Of a DNA stretch of 64,000 nucleotides, positions 51,872-62,024 are shown piece by piece. This DNA comes from Caulobacter sp. Its GTDB lineage: Bacteria; Pseudomonadota; Alphaproteobacteria; Caulobacterales; Caulobacteraceae. Below the pieces are notes generated by a model. The model was not told the origin of the DNA. It was given only the letters and a program-made list of their open reading frames with translations, and did no database searches. Location: NCBI GenBank assembly GCA_030678995.1, contig JAUXTQ010000051.1:1-64000 (forward strand), written 5' to 3'. The translations under genes and the position numbers were made by a program. Within the stretch, counting starts at the first letter, position 1, and every line of letters begins with the position of its first letter.

Positions 51872-52629
51872 ACCGTCTCCGCCTCGGCGTGAACATCGAC
51901 CACGTCGCCACCATCCGGAACGCCCGGGGCGCCGGCTATCCGGAACCCTCGCGGGCGGCGGAACTGGCGCTGGCGGCGGGGGCGGACGGGATCACGGCCC
52001 ATCTGCGCGAGGACCGGCGGCACATCTCCGACGCCGACATCGATGTCCTGGCCGATCTCTGCCTGAAGCGCGGCAAGCCCCTGAATTTCGAGATGGCCGT
52101 CACCGAGGAGATGCTCGGCATCGCGCTCGCCCACCGCCCCCACGCCGCCTGCCTGGTGCCCGAGCGGCGCGAGGAGGTGACCACCGAGGGCGGGCTCAAC
52201 GTGGTCGCCGGCCACAACCACATTGCGCAGGCGGTGCAGCGGCTGCGTGAGGCGGGCTCGCGGGTGTCACTGTTCATCGAGGCCGACCCGGCGCAGATCG
52301 AGACCTCGGCCCGGATCGGCGCCCAGGTGGTCGAGCTGCATACCGGCGCCTGGTGCGACGCCTTCCGCGCCGGCGAACACGACCGGGCTCAGGCCATCCT
52401 GCAACGCCTGCGTACCGGCGCCCGGCTGGCGGGCGAGCTGGGTCTGGAGGTCCACGCCGGCCACGGGATCGACTTCGCGACCGTCAAACCCGTCGCGGCG
52501 ATTCCCGAGCTGACCGAGCTCAACATCGGCCATTTCCTGATCGGCGAGGCGATCTTCACCGGCCTCGCGCCGGCGATCCAGCGGATGCGGGCGCTCATGG
52601 ACGCGGCCAGAGCCGAGATCGCCGCGTGA
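51868..52629 (+). CDS. pdxJ: Pyridoxine 5'-phosphate synthase
   Basis: The 253-residue TIM-barrel enzyme starts [20 protein letters not shown]. It carries [45 protein letters not shown] and VHAGHGIDF. It condenses 3-amino-2-oxopropyl phosphate with deoxyxylulose phosphate in vitamin B6 synthesis. It overlaps both neighbours by 4 nt. Confidence 0.96.
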   Translation: MNRLRLGVNIDHVATIRNARGAGYPEPSRAAELALAAGADGITAHLREDRRHISDADIDVLADLCLKRGKPLNFEMAVTEEMLGIALAHRPHAACLVPERREEVTTEGGLNVVAGHNHIAQAVQRLREAGSRVSLFIEADPAQIETSARIGAQVVELHTGAWCDAFRAGEHDRAQAILQRLRTGARLAGELGLEVHAGHGIDFATVKPVAAIPELTELNIGHFLIGEAIFTGLAPAIQRMRALMDAARAEIAA

Positions 52630-53045
52630 TCATCGGCATCGGCTCCGACCTCAGCGACATCCGGCGCATCGAAAAGACGCTGGAGCGCTTCGGCGACCGC
52701 TTCATCGACCGCACCTTTACCGCCATCGAGCGCGAGCGCTCCGAGCGCAAGGTCAACGCGCAAGGGGGAAGGGCCGCCAGCTACGCCAAGCGATTCGCCG
52801 CCAAGGAGGCCTGCGCCAAGGCGCTGGGCACGGGGGTTCCCCGGCGCGGCGTCCACTGGGCCGACATGGGGGTGGTCAACCTGCGCAGCGGCAAGCCGAC
52901 CATGGCCCTGACCGGCGGCGCGGCGGCGCGGCTGGCCGAGATCATGCCCGAAGGCATGGTCCCGGTGATCCACCTGTCGTTGACCGACGACCACCCCTAC
53001 GCCCAGGCCTTCGTGATCATCGAGGCTGTCCCGAATACGCCATGA
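52626..53045 (+). CDS. acpS: Holo-[acyl-carrier-protein] synthase
   Basis: The 139-residue enzyme attaches 4'-phosphopantetheine to acyl carrier protein. It has [21 protein letters not shown] (Mg-binding Asp) and [16 protein letters not shown] (Glu), typical of the AcpS trimer family. The GTG start at 52626 overlaps the pdxJ stop. Confidence 0.95.
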   Translation: MIIGIGSDLSDIRRIEKTLERFGDRFIDRTFTAIERERSERKVNAQGGRAASYAKRFAAKEACAKALGTGVPRRGVHWADMGVVNLRSGKPTMALTGGAAARLAEIMPEGMVPVIHLSLTDDHPYAQAFVIIEAVPNTP

Positions 53046-53147
53046 AGGCGAGTTAACGGGCGTGAAGCTTGCCCGTGTCGTATTGGCGGACTAACCAGAC
53101 GTCGGGCCCTGTATCCCGCACCATCGAGAAGAGAGTAGCGCGCGCAC

Positions 53148-53981
53148 ATGACTGACGCCGCCGAACCGCAGGTCGAGACCGTGGCCGATTCCGAGCCGCT
53201 GGCGCTGGACACCCATCACGAGGAACCCGCCGAGGCGCCCCCGGGGGCCGTCGACGAGGTGGTCGAGATCGTCAAGACGGTCGTCTACGCCCTGCTGATC
53301 GCCCTGGTCCTGCGCGTCTTCCTGTTCCAGCCATTCACGATCCCGTCCGCCTCGATGGAGCCGAACCTGCTCAAGGGCGACTACATCATCGTCTCCAAGT
53401 TCAGCTACGGTTACAGCAAGCACTCGATCCCGTTCAGCCCGGGGCTGTTCAGCGGCCGGCTGTTCGCGCGCACGCCCAATCGCGGCGACATCATCGTCTT
53501 CAAGCTGCCGTCGGATAACCGCACCGACTACATCAAGCGCCTGATCGGCCTGCCCGGCGACCGGGTCCAGGTGAAGGCCGGCGTGGTCTATGTGAACGGC
53601 AAGGTCATCACCCGCCTGTCCGAAGGCGCGGGCGATCCCGGAACCTGCTGGAACGGCTCGACCGTGCAGCGCTTCCGCGAGACCAACATGGTCGGCAAGT
53701 CCTACACGACCTACGACTGCGGTCCGCGCGGCGACGTCGACGACACCGGCGTCTACATCGTCCCCGAAGGCCACTACTTCTTCATGGGCGACAACCGCGA
53801 CAACTCGCTGGACAGCCGCGTGGCGCCGGAATCGAGCGGCGTGGGCTTCGTCCCGGCCGAGAACCTGGTCGGCAAGGCGCAGATCATCCTGCTGTCCTGG
53901 AACGGCGAGGCCTCGCTGTTCAAACCCTGGACCTGGTTCCTCGACGCGCGGCCCAGCCGGTTCTTCCACGTCCTCAAATGA
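53148..53981 (+). CDS. lepB: Signal peptidase I
   Basis: The 277-residue membrane protease has an acidic, Pro-rich N-terminus and one membrane helix (about 43-62). The catalytic Ser is in [13 protein letters not shown] (S69) and the catalytic Lys in [15 protein letters not shown] (K130). The C-terminal boxes are [15 protein letters not shown]. It removes signal peptides at the outer face of the inner membrane. It overlaps rnc (ATGA). Confidence 0.95.
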   Translation: MTDAAEPQVETVADSEPLALDTHHEEPAEAPPGAVDEVVEIVKTVVYALLIALVLRVFLFQPFTIPSASMEPNLLKGDYIIVSKFSYGYSKHSIPFSPGLFSGRLFARTPNRGDIIVFKLPSDNRTDYIKRLIGLPGDRVQVKAGVVYVNGKVITRLSEGAGDPGTCWNGSTVQRFRETNMVGKSYTTYDCGPRGDVDDTGVYIVPEGHYFFMGDNRDNSLDSRVAPESSGVGFVPAENLVGKAQIILLSWNGEASLFKPWTWFLDARPSRFFHVLK

Positions 53982-54670
53982 ACACCCGCGTCGAAGCGGT
54001 TTCGGCGCTCGAACAGCGCGTCGGCCATGTCTTCGAAGATCGCGACCTGCTTGAAAGGGCGCTGACCCATTCGAGCGTCGGCGACGGCGCGCGCAAGGTG
54101 CGACACAACGAACGGCTGGAGTTCCTCGGCGACCGGGTGCTCAACCTGCTGGCGGCCGAACGCCTTCTGGCGCTGGACGCCGACGCCAGGGAGGGCGTGC
54201 TGTCGCCCCGGCTGGCGGCGCTGGTCAACGGCAAGGCCTGCGCCCGGGTCGCCCGGAGCATCGGCCTGGCGCCGGCGATGCGGCTGTCGGGGTCGGCCAC
54301 CAAGATCGGCGCCCGCGAGTCGGACGGGGTGCTGGGCGACGCCTGCGAGGCCCTGATGGCGGCCCTCTACATCGATGGCGGGCTCGAGGCGGCGCGGACC
54401 TTCTTCAACATGGCCTGGCAGGAGGAGTTCGACACGCCGGCGAATGCCCGTGGCAGCGATCCGAAGACCCGGCTGCAGGAATGGGCCCAGAGCCTGGGGC
54501 TGCCGCTGCCCGGCTATGTGGTCGTCAAACGCACGGGCCCTGACCACGCGCCGATCTTCACGGTGGCGGTGACCATTCTCGGCCACGACCCCGAACACGG
54601 CGAAGGCCGCTCCCGCCAGGAAGCCGAAAAAGCCGCCGCCCTGACCATGCTGCTCAAGCGCGAGGGGTAG
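53978..54670 (+). CDS. rnc: Ribonuclease III
   Basis: The 230-residue RNase III has the catalytic signature [13 protein letters not shown] near residue 45, [15 protein letters not shown], and a C-terminal dsRNA-binding domain ([19 protein letters not shown] through [16 protein letters not shown]). It processes rRNA and structured mRNAs. The stop lies 5 nt before a REP-like palindrome separating it from era. Confidence 0.96.
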   Translation: MNTRVEAVSALEQRVGHVFEDRDLLERALTHSSVGDGARKVRHNERLEFLGDRVLNLLAAERLLALDADAREGVLSPRLAALVNGKACARVARSIGLAPAMRLSGSATKIGARESDGVLGDACEALMAALYIDGGLEAARTFFNMAWQEEFDTPANARGSDPKTRLQEWAQSLGLPLPGYVVVKRTGPDHAPIFTVAVTILGHDPEHGEGRSRQEAEKAAALTMLLKREG

Positions 54671-54675
54671 GGGTG

Positions 54676-54719
54676 GGGGACTGGATTTCGTGTCCCCTGG
54701 GACACGATTTCCTGTCCCC
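54676..54719. repeat. REP-like palindrome, first of a tandem pair between rnc and era
   Basis: GGGGAC outer ends and TGTCCCC with inner arms GATTTCGTGTCCC/GGGACACGATTTC. It starts 5 nt after the rnc stop. Confidence 0.88.
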
Positions 54720-54737
54720 GGACCGACGGCGCAGAGC

Positions 54738-54781
54738 GGGGACAGCTAATGGTGTCCCAGGGGACACCAAAAGCAGTCCCC
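54738..54781. repeat. REP-like palindrome, second of a tandem pair between rnc and era
   Basis: Outer GGGGACAGCT.../...AGTCCCC and inner GGTGTCCC/GGGACACC arms. It ends 29 nt before the era ATG, so any transcript reading from rnc into era must cross both hairpins. Confidence 0.85.
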
Positions 54782-54810
54782 TCGGTCCAAGTGTGCTACA
54801 GGCCGCCGCA

Positions 54811-55758
54811 ATGACCTCTTCCTCTCCCACTCGCGCGGGTTTCGCCGCGATCATCGGCGCGCCCAACGCCGGCAAGTCGACCCTGACCAACCGCCTCGTC
54901 GGGGCCAAGGTCTCCATCGTCACCCGCAAGGTGCAGACCACCCGCTTCCCCGTGCGCGGCGTGGCCATGGCCGGCCAGGCGCAGATCGTGCTGGTCGACA
55001 CGCCCGGCATCTTCACGCCCCGCCGGCGGCTGGACCGGGCCATGGTCCGTTCGGCCTGGTCCGGCGCCGAGGACGCCGACGCCATCGTGCATCTGGTCGA
55101 TGTCCAGGCGCAGCTGGCCGTGGGCGAGGGCAAGGCCGCCGGGGCCGACAAGAAGGCCGTCCAGGACGTCCAGACCATCATCGAGGGCCTCAAGGGCGCG
55201 GGGCGCCAGGCGATCCTGGCGTTGAACAAGATCGACGGGGTCAAGCGCGAGCGGATGCTGGCGGTGGCCAAGGCCCTGTTCGACACGGGGGTCTATTCGG
55301 AGGTGTTCATGATCTCCGCCGCCACCGGCGCCGGGGTCGAGGACCTGCGCGATCGCCTGGCCGGGTTGATGCCCGAGGGGCCGTGGCTCTATCCGGAAGA
55401 CCAGACCGCCGACCTGCCGGTGCGGCTACTGGCCGCCGAGATCACCCGCGAGAAGGTTTATCTGCGGGTCCACGAGGAACTGCCCTACGCCGCCACCGTG
55501 GAAACCACCGCCTTCGAGGAACGCCGCGACGGCTCGGCCCGCATCGAGCAGACCATCTTCGTCGAGCGCGAGGGCCAGCGGGCGATCATCATCGGCGACA
55601 AGGGCCAGACCCTGAAATGGATCGGCTCGGCCTCCCGCGAGGAGCTCAGCGACCTGCTCGACCGCAAGGTCCACCTGTTCCTGCACGTAAAGGTCCGCGA
55701 GAACTGGGCCGATGAGCGGGACATCTACCAGGGCATGGGCCTGGATTTCGACGTTTAG
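54811..55758 (+). CDS. era: GTPase Era
   Basis: The 315-residue GTPase has G1 GAPNAGKST, G2 TTR region in KVQTTRFPVRG, G3 DTPGIF, G4 NKID and a C-terminal KH domain (REKVYLRVHEELPYAA, IIGDKGQTLKWIG). It binds 16S rRNA during 30S maturation. ATG 54811 is the family start; longer in-frame extension upstream only translates the REP elements. Confidence 0.96.
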   Translation: MTSSSPTRAGFAAIIGAPNAGKSTLTNRLVGAKVSIVTRKVQTTRFPVRGVAMAGQAQIVLVDTPGIFTPRRRLDRAMVRSAWSGAEDADAIVHLVDVQAQLAVGEGKAAGADKKAVQDVQTIIEGLKGAGRQAILALNKIDGVKRERMLAVAKALFDTGVYSEVFMISAATGAGVEDLRDRLAGLMPEGPWLYPEDQTADLPVRLLAAEITREKVYLRVHEELPYAATVETTAFEERRDGSARIEQTIFVEREGQRAIIIGDKGQTLKWIGSASREELSDLLDRKVHLFLHVKVRENWADERDIYQGMGLDFDV

Positions 55759-55770
55759 GGGGCTTCACAC

Positions 55771-55902
55771 CCCCATTGTCATCCCGGCCGCAGCGCGAAG
55801 CGCGAAGAGCCGGGACCCAGATTCGGCTTCACCCACATCGGCTGAGATTTGCTCTGGGTCCCGGATCGTCCCTGCGGGCCGTCCGGGATGACAATGGAGG
55901 GG
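55771..55902. repeat. Long imperfect inverted repeat after era
   Basis: Ends CCCCATTGTCATCCCGG and CCGGGATGACAATGG(AGG)GG are inverted copies. Inner arms CCGGGACCCAG/CTCTGGGTCCCGG are also inverted. It is related in core sequence to the repeat at 4713-4813. Confidence 0.8.
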
Positions 55903-55958
55903 CTTTTAGGGCGCCTCGGGGTCGGGCAGGGTGCGGCCACCAACCGGAGACTCCGATC

Positions 55959-56453
55959 ATGCGCGCGTTCGTTGTGGCTCTAACCCTGCTTTTCGTTGTC
56001 AACGCCACACCCGCCCGCGCCGCCAGCCCCGAACAGGACATCGCAACCGTCCTCGACGCCCTGCACGCCGCGGCGGCCAAGGCCGACGGGCCGGCCTACT
56101 TCGCCCTCTACACGCCGGACGCCACCTATCTCGGCACCGACGCCACCGAGCGCTGGAGCCTGACCGAGTTCAAGGCCTTCGCGTTGCCCTACTTCTCCAG
56201 GGGCCAGGGCTGGACCTATGTCCCGCGCGAGCGGCACATCACCATCGCCCCGGTCGTCTGCCGCTGCGTGGCCTGGTTCGACGAACTGCTGGACAGCAAG
56301 AGCTACGGCACCAGCCGGGGCACGGGCACGCTGGTGCTGACGCCGGACGGCTGGCGGGTGTCGCAATACGTCCTGACCTTCCCGATCCCCAACGACCTGG
56401 CCCACGGCATGACCGACCAGATCAAGGCCTTCGAGGCGAAGCCGAAACCGTGA
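55959..56453 (+). CDS. Secreted SnoaL/NTF2-like (DUF4440-type) protein
   Basis: The 164-residue protein has a signal peptide (MRAFVVALTLLFVVNATPARAA) and an NTF2-like domain: QDIATVLDALHAAAAKADGPAYFALYTPDATYLGTD, then ERWSLTEFKAFALPYF and GTGTLVLTPDGWRVSQYVL. Domains of this type bind small molecules, and the function here is unknown. The stop overlaps the recO start (TGATG), an odd coupling of an exported protein with a DNA-repair gene. Confidence 0.8.
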   Translation: MRAFVVALTLLFVVNATPARAASPEQDIATVLDALHAAAAKADGPAYFALYTPDATYLGTDATERWSLTEFKAFALPYFSRGQGWTYVPRERHITIAPVVCRCVAWFDELLDSKSYGTSRGTGTLVLTPDGWRVSQYVLTFPIPNDLAHGMTDQIKAFEAKPKP

Positions 56454-57184
56454 TGGAATGGGAAGACGACGCCTTCGTGCTCTCCGCCCGTGCGCATGGC
56501 GAGACGGGGGCCATCGTTGATCTGCTGACCGAGGAGCACGGGCGGTTCGTCGCCCATGTCGCCGGCGGGGCCTCGCGGCGGATGAAGCCGTTCCTGCAGG
56601 CGGGCGCGAGGGTCAAGGCCGGCTACCGGGCGCGAATTTCCGAACAGCTGGGTTCGGCGATTCTCGAGCCTGTCGGGGAGGGGCCCTCGGCGCTGTTCGA
56701 CGATCCCATGGCGCTGGCCGGGCTGGCGGCGGCGGCGGCGGTCGCGGCCGGGGCGTTGCCGGAGCGGGAGCCGCACCCTGGCGCCTACTACGCCTTTGAG
56801 TCCCTCAGCAACGCCTTCGGCCTGCCGGACATCTGGCCGGCGATCTTCGTGCGTTTCGAGGCCGGGTTGCTGCAGGAGCTCGGCTTTGGGCTGGACCTCT
56901 CCAGATGCGCCTCGACCGGCGTCACCGACGACCTGGTCTGGGTCAGTCCGCGCACCGGCCGGGCGGTCAGCCGCGCGGCGGGCGAGCCCTACGCCGACCG
57001 GCTGATGGCCCTGCCGGGTTTCCTGCTGGGCTCCCAGGGTGGCCTGCGCGATGGCGACATCCGGGCCGGCTTCGACCTGACCGGCCACTTCCTCGAACAG
57101 AACGTCTTCGGCCCCCTCAACCGACCCCTGCCGCCGGCCCGGATCTGGCTGCTGGAACGGCTGGCGGACGCGGGGCGGCTCTAA
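56453..57184 (+). CDS. recO: DNA repair protein RecO
   Basis: The 243-residue protein begins MEWEDDAFVLSARAHGETGAIVDLLTEEHGR, the OB-fold of RecO. The helical C-terminal part follows (FVRFEAGLLQELGFGLDLSRCASTG). RecO loads RecA on SSB-coated DNA with RecR. The CxnC zinc cysteines of some RecO proteins are reduced here to a single obvious Cys, as is common in alphaproteobacteria. Confidence 0.93.
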   Translation: MEWEDDAFVLSARAHGETGAIVDLLTEEHGRFVAHVAGGASRRMKPFLQAGARVKAGYRARISEQLGSAILEPVGEGPSALFDDPMALAGLAAAAAVAAGALPEREPHPGAYYAFESLSNAFGLPDIWPAIFVRFEAGLLQELGFGLDLSRCASTGVTDDLVWVSPRTGRAVSRAAGEPYADRLMALPGFLLGSQGGLRDGDIRAGFDLTGHFLEQNVFGPLNRPLPPARIWLLERLADAGRL

Positions 57185-57188
57185 AGAT

Positions 57189-57298
57189 CCTCCCCTCTTG
57201 GGGGAGGTGGCGCTGCGCAGCAGCGACGGAGGGGGTCCGCTCAGGTCCCGAGTGACCCCCTCAATCCGCTTCGCGGACAGCTCCCCCGAAGGGGAGCA
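57189..57298. repeat. Intergenic inverted repeat between recO and the M24 peptidase gene
   Basis: Ends CTCCCCTCTTGGGGGAGGTGGC and GAGCTCCCCCGAAGGGGAGCATC-type hairpins enclose GGAGGGGGTC/GACCCCCTC arms. It is similar in layout to the element at 43540-43652. No coding potential is apparent. Confidence 0.65.
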
Positions 57299-57356
57299 TC
57301 TTCAGGTCGGCGCCGACCTTGGTTGTCGCTAGACTGCCCGCGAGGAGTCCCCAACC

Positions 57357-58514
57357 ATGCCCAATCCCGCCGCCATCACCCTGGCCGAACGCCAGAGCCG
57401 TCTCGCCGCCTTGCGGACCCTGATGGACGCGGGCGGGATCAAGGCGGTGCTGCTGGGGGCGACGGCCAGCCTGCGCTATTTCACCGGCCTGATCTGGCAT
57501 GCGTCGGAGCGGCTGTGCGGGGCCATTGTTCATGCGGACGGGCGGTTGGAGTACGTCTGCCCGGCCTTCGAGCGGGAGAAGGTCGCCGGCATTGTCGGGG
57601 TCCCGGGCGAGATCCTCACCTGGGAGGAACACGAGAACCCCTACGCCCTGGTCGCCGGCCGGCTGGGCACCGCGGACCGGCTGGCGGTGGACGACCAGAT
57701 CGCCCTGTTCATGTTCCTGGGCCTGCGGCGAGCGATGGGTGACGAGCGGCTGGCTGACGCCGGGCCGCTGGTGGGCCGTCTGCGCCGCCGCAAGTCGCCG
57801 GCGGAGATCGCCCTGATGACCCGCGCCAAGGCGATCACTATCGAGGTCCACCGCCGCGCCTGGCAGAGCCTGACGCCCGGCGTGCTGGCCTCGGAGGTGA
57901 CCCACTTCATCGACCAGCAGCACCGGGTTCTGAACGGCGGGACCGGCTCGAGCTTCTGCATCGTCTCCTTCGGCGAGGACACATCCCTGCCGCACGGTGG
58001 CGAGACCGACCGGGCCCTCAGCCAGGGCGACGTGGTCCTGATCGACACCGGCACCACCCTGGACGGCTACAACAGCGACATCACCCGCACCTACGTCTTC
58101 GGCGAGGCCGGGCCGCACGTGCGGCGCATCTGGGAGATCGAGAAGGAGGCCCAGGGCGCCGCCTTCGCCGCCGCCGCCCTCGGTCGACCGTGCGAGAGCG
58201 TCGATGACGCCGCGCGTGCGGTGCTGGTTCGGCATGGCCTGGGCCCGGACTACCAGCTGCCCGGCACGCCGCACCGCACCGGCCACGGCATCGGCCTGGA
58301 CATCCACGAGGTGCCCAACCTGGTGCGCGGCGACGCCACACCGCTAGAGGTCGGCATGTGCTTTTCCAACGAGCCGATGATCGTGGTTCCGGGAGCCTTC
58401 GGCATCAGGCTGGAGGACCATTTCCACATGACCGCCGACGGGCCGAAGTGGTTCACGAAGCCGCAGTTCAGCCTCGACGACCCGTTTGGGGATGTGGGCG
58501 ACTTCCAGCCGTGA
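57357..58514 (+). CDS. M24-family metallopeptidase (Xaa-Pro aminopeptidase type)
   Basis: The 385-residue protein has an N-terminal creatinase-like domain and a pita-bread catalytic domain. The metal ligands are in [20 protein letters not shown] (two Asp), [16 protein letters not shown] (His), FSNEPMI (Glu) and IRLEDHF (Glu). It cleaves N-terminal residues before proline or similar substrates. Its stop overlaps the oxygenase start (GTGA). Confidence 0.9.
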   Translation: MPNPAAITLAERQSRLAALRTLMDAGGIKAVLLGATASLRYFTGLIWHASERLCGAIVHADGRLEYVCPAFEREKVAGIVGVPGEILTWEEHENPYALVAGRLGTADRLAVDDQIALFMFLGLRRAMGDERLADAGPLVGRLRRRKSPAEIALMTRAKAITIEVHRRAWQSLTPGVLASEVTHFIDQQHRVLNGGTGSSFCIVSFGEDTSLPHGGETDRALSQGDVVLIDTGTTLDGYNSDITRTYVFGEAGPHVRRIWEIEKEAQGAAFAAAALGRPCESVDDAARAVLVRHGLGPDYQLPGTPHRTGHGIGLDIHEVPNLVRGDATPLEVGMCFSNEPMIVVPGAFGIRLEDHFHMTADGPKWFTKPQFSLDDPFGDVGDFQP

Positions 58515-59494
58515 CCCTGCCGGTCATCGACATGGCCCCGCTGTTCGAGAGCGACGCGGCGGCCCGCGCGGCCGTGGCGGACCGAATCGGCGCGGCCTGC
58601 CGGCGGGACGGGTTCTTCTATGTCACCGGCCACGGCGGGGAGGGGCTGTTTCCGGCGCTGGAGGCGGAGAGCGAGCGGTTCTTCGCCCTCCCGATCGAAG
58701 ACCGCATGGCCATCGCCATGGCCCACGGCGGCCCGGCCTGGCGGGGCTTCTTTCCGGTGGGCGGTGAGCTGACCTCGGGCAAGCCCGACCTGAAACAGGG
58801 ACTCTATTTCGGCGAGGAGCTGGACGAGGCCGACCGCCGCGTCGCCGCCGGCTGGCCGATGCACGGGGCCAATCAGTGGCCGGCTGCCCAGCCGTCGCTG
58901 AAGCCGGTCGTCCTGGCCTGGATGGACGCCATGACCCGCGCCGGCCATGCGCTGATGGAGGGGGTGGCGCTGAGCCTGGGCCTGCCGGACCGGTACTTCC
59001 ACGACCGCTACACCGCCGACCCGACCATCCTGTTCCGCATCTTCCACTATCCGGCGACGCCGCCGGCCGATGGCGCCGACTACGGCTGGGGCGTTGGCGA
59101 GCACACCGACTACGGCCTGCTGACCCTGCTGGCCCAGGACGCTAACGGCGGTCTGCAGATCAAGGGTCGGAACGGGGTCTGGTTCGACGCCCCGCCGATC
59201 TCCGGCGCCCTGGTGATCAACATCGGCGACATGCTCGACCGCCTGACCCAGGGCCTCTACCGCTCCGCCCCGCACCGGGTGGCCAACGCCAGCGGCCGCG
59301 ACCGGATGAGCTGGCCCCTGTTCTTCGACCCGGCCTTCGACGCCGTGGTCGAGCCCCTGCCGCTGGCGGCCGGGATGAAGCGCGAGGCGCGCTGGGACGA
59401 CGCCGACCTCGGCGCCATCACCGGGCCGTACGGGGATTATCTGCTGGGCAAGGTCGGGAAGGTGTTTCCGGGGCTGAAGGCGCGGGTGCTGTGA
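58511..59494 (+). CDS. Isopenicillin-N-synthase-like 2-oxoglutarate/Fe(II) oxygenase
   Basis: The 327-residue protein has the DIOX_N part [10 protein letters not shown]...[13 protein letters not shown]. The 2OG-FeII core has [16 protein letters not shown] (H-x-D), [25 protein letters not shown] (distal His) and the Arg in [10 protein letters not shown]. It oxidises an unknown small molecule. GTG 58511 couples it to the M24 peptidase gene, suggesting joint action on a peptide or amino acid. Confidence 0.87.
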   Translation: MTLPVIDMAPLFESDAAARAAVADRIGAACRRDGFFYVTGHGGEGLFPALEAESERFFALPIEDRMAIAMAHGGPAWRGFFPVGGELTSGKPDLKQGLYFGEELDEADRRVAAGWPMHGANQWPAAQPSLKPVVLAWMDAMTRAGHALMEGVALSLGLPDRYFHDRYTADPTILFRIFHYPATPPADGADYGWGVGEHTDYGLLTLLAQDANGGLQIKGRNGVWFDAPPISGALVINIGDMLDRLTQGLYRSAPHRVANASGRDRMSWPLFFDPAFDAVVEPLPLAAGMKREARWDDADLGAITGPYGDYLLGKVGKVFPGLKARVL

Positions 59495-59496
59495 GC

Positions 59497-59608
59497 TCTC
59501 CCTCTCCAGGAGGGAGAGGGCCGGGGTGAGGGATTACGGGTTGCCTGACCCAACTCTAATCCCTCATCCGTCGGCTCCGCCGACACCTTCTCCCTCCGGG
59601 AGAAGGAA
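59497..59608. repeat. Intergenic inverted repeat upstream of parC
   Basis: CTCCCTCTCCAGGAGGGAGAG at one end and CTTCTCCCTCCGGGAGAAGG at the other form hairpins. Inner arms GGGGTGAGGGATTA and TAATCCCTCATCC are inverted. The 184-nt gap holds no gene. Confidence 0.7.
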
Positions 59609-59678
59609 GGAATGGACGCAGGGACAACGCCCGCCCCCCCGCGCTAAACACAGACGTCCCTGAGTTTCCGATTCGAGC

Positions 59679-61913
59679 ATGACCCTCCACACACCTCCGC
59701 CCGGTGACGGCGACCGCATTATCGACGAGCCGCTGACCGAGGCCCTGTCGCGGCGCTATCTGGCCTACGCCCTGTCGACCATCAGCTCGCGGGCCCTGCC
59801 CGACGTGCGGGACGGGCTCAAGCCCGTGCACCGGCGGCTGATGTACGCCATGAGCAACATGCGGCTGAGCCCCGAGGCTGCGGCGCGCAAATGCGCCAAG
59901 GTGGTCGGGGAGGTGATGGGCAACTTCCACCCGCACGGCGACCAGTCGATCTATGACGCCCTGGTCCGCCTGGCCCAGGACTTCGCCCAGCGCTACCAGC
60001 TGGTCGATGGCCAGGGGAACTTCGGCAACATCGACGGCGATAACGCCGCGGCCATGCGTTACACCGAGTGCAAGATGACCGCCGCGGCCATGCTGCTGCT
60101 GGACGGCATCGACGAGGACGCGGTCGACTTCCGCCCCACCTACGACGGCCAGGACGAAGAGCCGGTCGTGCTGCCCTCGGGCTTTCCCAACCTGCTGGCC
60201 AATGGCAGCTCCGGCATCGCCGTGGGCATGGCCACCTCGATCCCGCCGCACAACGCCGCCGAGCTGATCGACGCCTGTCTGCTGCTGCTCAGGCGGCCGG
60301 ACGCCACCACGGCCGACCTGATGGCCCATGTCCGGGGGCCGGATTTCCCCACCGGCGGGGTGATCGTCGAGGGGCCGGCCTCCCTGCTGGAGACCTACGA
60401 GACCGGCCGGGGCGGGGTTCGCCACCGGGCGCGCTGGCAGATGGAAGAGCTGCCCCGCGGCGGATGGCAGATCGTCGTCACCGAGATTCCGTACCAGGTG
60501 AAGAAGGCCGAGCTGATCGAGGCCCTGGCCGACCTGATCGAGAACAAGAAGGCCCCGCTGCTGGGCGATGTCCGCGACGAGAGCGCCGAGGACATCCGCC
60601 TGGTGCTCGAGCCCAAGTCCCGCAACGTCGAGCCCGAGGTCCTGATGGAGAGCCTGTTCCGGCTCTCGGACCTGGAGACCCGCTTCCCGGTCAACATGAA
60701 CGTGCTGGACGCCCGGGGCACGCCGGGGGTCATGGGCCTGAAGCAGGCCCTGCTGGCCTTCCTGGCGCACCGTCGCGAGGTGCTGGTGCGCCGGGCGCGG
60801 TTCCGGCTGGGCAAGATCGAGGCCCGGCTGCATGTGCTCGACGGCCTGCTGATCGCCTTCCTCAATCTCGACGAGGTGATCCGCATCGTCCGCTACGAGG
60901 ACGAGCCGAAACAGAAGCTGATCGCCGCCTTCGCTCTGTCGGACATCCAGGCCGACGCCATCCTCAACACCCGCCTGCGCCAGTTGGCCAAGCTTGAGGA
61001 GATGGAACTGCGCCGCGAGCACGCCGAGCTGGTCGAGGAGCGCGACGGCATCGTCGCCATGCTGGCCGACGACAAGCTGCAGTGGAAGCTGGTCGGAGAG
61101 GGGCTCAAGGACGTCCGCAAGGTGCTGGGCCCTGACACGAAGGTCGGCAAGCGCCGGTCCGACTTCGCCGATGCGCCGACCGTGTCGATCGAGGCCTCGG
61201 TGGAAGCCTTCGTGGTGCGCGAGGCGATCACCGTCATCCTGTCGGACAAGGGCTGGATCCGGGCGGCCAAGGGCCGGGTCGATGATCCGTCCGAGCTGAA
61301 GTTCAAGGAGGGCGACAAGCTCGGCTTCCTGGTGCCGGCGGAGACGACCGACAAGCTGCTGATCTTCGCCTCCGACGGCCGTTTCTTCACCCTCGACTGC
61401 AGCAAGCTTCCGTCGGCCCGCGGCCATGGCGAGCCGCTGCGGCTGATGGTCGATATCGACGATCGGGTGAAGATCATCGACGTCTTCCCCCACAAGCCGG
61501 GCCGCAAGCGCGTGCTGGCCAGCAAGGCCGGTTACGGCTTCGTCCTGCCCGAGGAGGAGGCCCTGGCCTTCCGCAAGGCCGGCAAGCAGGTGCTCAACGG
61601 CGAGGCCCTGGTGTCGCTGGAGGCGACCGGCGACCGGCTGGCGGTGATCGGCGACAACGGCAAGATTCTCGTCTTCCCGCTGGAGGAACTGCCGGAAATG
61701 CCGCGTGGCAAGGGCGTCAAACTGCAGACCTACCGCGAAGGCGGCCTGCGCGACGCCATGGTGTTCAACAGCGGGGCGGGCGCCGCCTGGACCGACGCGG
61801 CCGGCCGCACCCGCGACTGGCCCGAGTGGAAGGACTGGGAAGGCCGCCGCAGCGCCGCCGGCAAGCTGGCGCCCAAGGGCTTCCCGACCAGCAAGCGGTT
61901 CCGGCCGAAGTAG
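59679..61913 (+). CDS. parC: DNA topoisomerase IV subunit A
   Basis: The 744-residue protein has the N-terminal [21 protein letters not shown], the quinolone region [14 protein letters not shown] and the catalytic RYTECKMT (R127, Y128). The tower region is [20 protein letters not shown], followed by a coiled coil and a C-terminal beta-pinwheel ([17 protein letters not shown]-like repeats). It decatenates chromosomes with ParE. The length is shorter than gyrA and fits ParC. Confidence 0.95.
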   Translation: MTLHTPPPGDGDRIIDEPLTEALSRRYLAYALSTISSRALPDVRDGLKPVHRRLMYAMSNMRLSPEAAARKCAKVVGEVMGNFHPHGDQSIYDALVRLAQDFAQRYQLVDGQGNFGNIDGDNAAAMRYTECKMTAAAMLLLDGIDEDAVDFRPTYDGQDEEPVVLPSGFPNLLANGSSGIAVGMATSIPPHNAAELIDACLLLLRRPDATTADLMAHVRGPDFPTGGVIVEGPASLLETYETGRGGVRHRARWQMEELPRGGWQIVVTEIPYQVKKAELIEALADLIENKKAPLLGDVRDESAEDIRLVLEPKSRNVEPEVLMESLFRLSDLETRFPVNMNVLDARGTPGVMGLKQALLAFLAHRREVLVRRARFRLGKIEARLHVLDGLLIAFLNLDEVIRIVRYEDEPKQKLIAAFALSDIQADAILNTRLRQLAKLEEMELRREHAELVEERDGIVAMLADDKLQWKLVGEGLKDVRKVLGPDTKVGKRRSDFADAPTVSIEASVEAFVVREAITVILSDKGWIRAAKGRVDDPSELKFKEGDKLGFLVPAETTDKLLIFASDGRFFTLDCSKLPSARGHGEPLRLMVDIDDRVKIIDVFPHKPGRKRVLASKAGYGFVLPEEEALAFRKAGKQVLNGEALVSLEATGDRLAVIGDNGKILVFPLEELPEMPRGKGVKLQTYREGGLRDAMVFNSGAGAAWTDAAGRTRDWPEWKDWEGRRSAAGKLAPKGFPTSKRFRPK

Positions 61914-61921
61914 GCCTCCTT

Positions 61922-61941
61922 CCTCTCCCAAGAGGGAGAGG
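61922..61941. terminator. Hairpin after parC
   Basis: CCTCTCCC, a 4-nt loop and GGGAGAGG form a stem starting 9 nt after the parC stop. No T-run follows, so termination is only suggested; it may be a half copy of the repeat type at 59497-59608. Confidence 0.35.
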
Positions 61942-62024
61942 TTAGTCAGTACGCTTGCTTGCCGCTCCGGCAACCGGCGCTAAGCTCGCCCAACTGGCCG
62001 ATGAGCGCCGTGGGGGACTTCAGC

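Noticed and set aside
53046-53147. Possible small gene between acpS and lepB
   Set aside because: The 102-nt gap has no start codon with a plausible frame; it is more likely a promoter region for lepB.
59556-61973. 805-codon minus-strand frame opposite parC
   Set aside because: Antisense shadow of parC, no recognisable domain.
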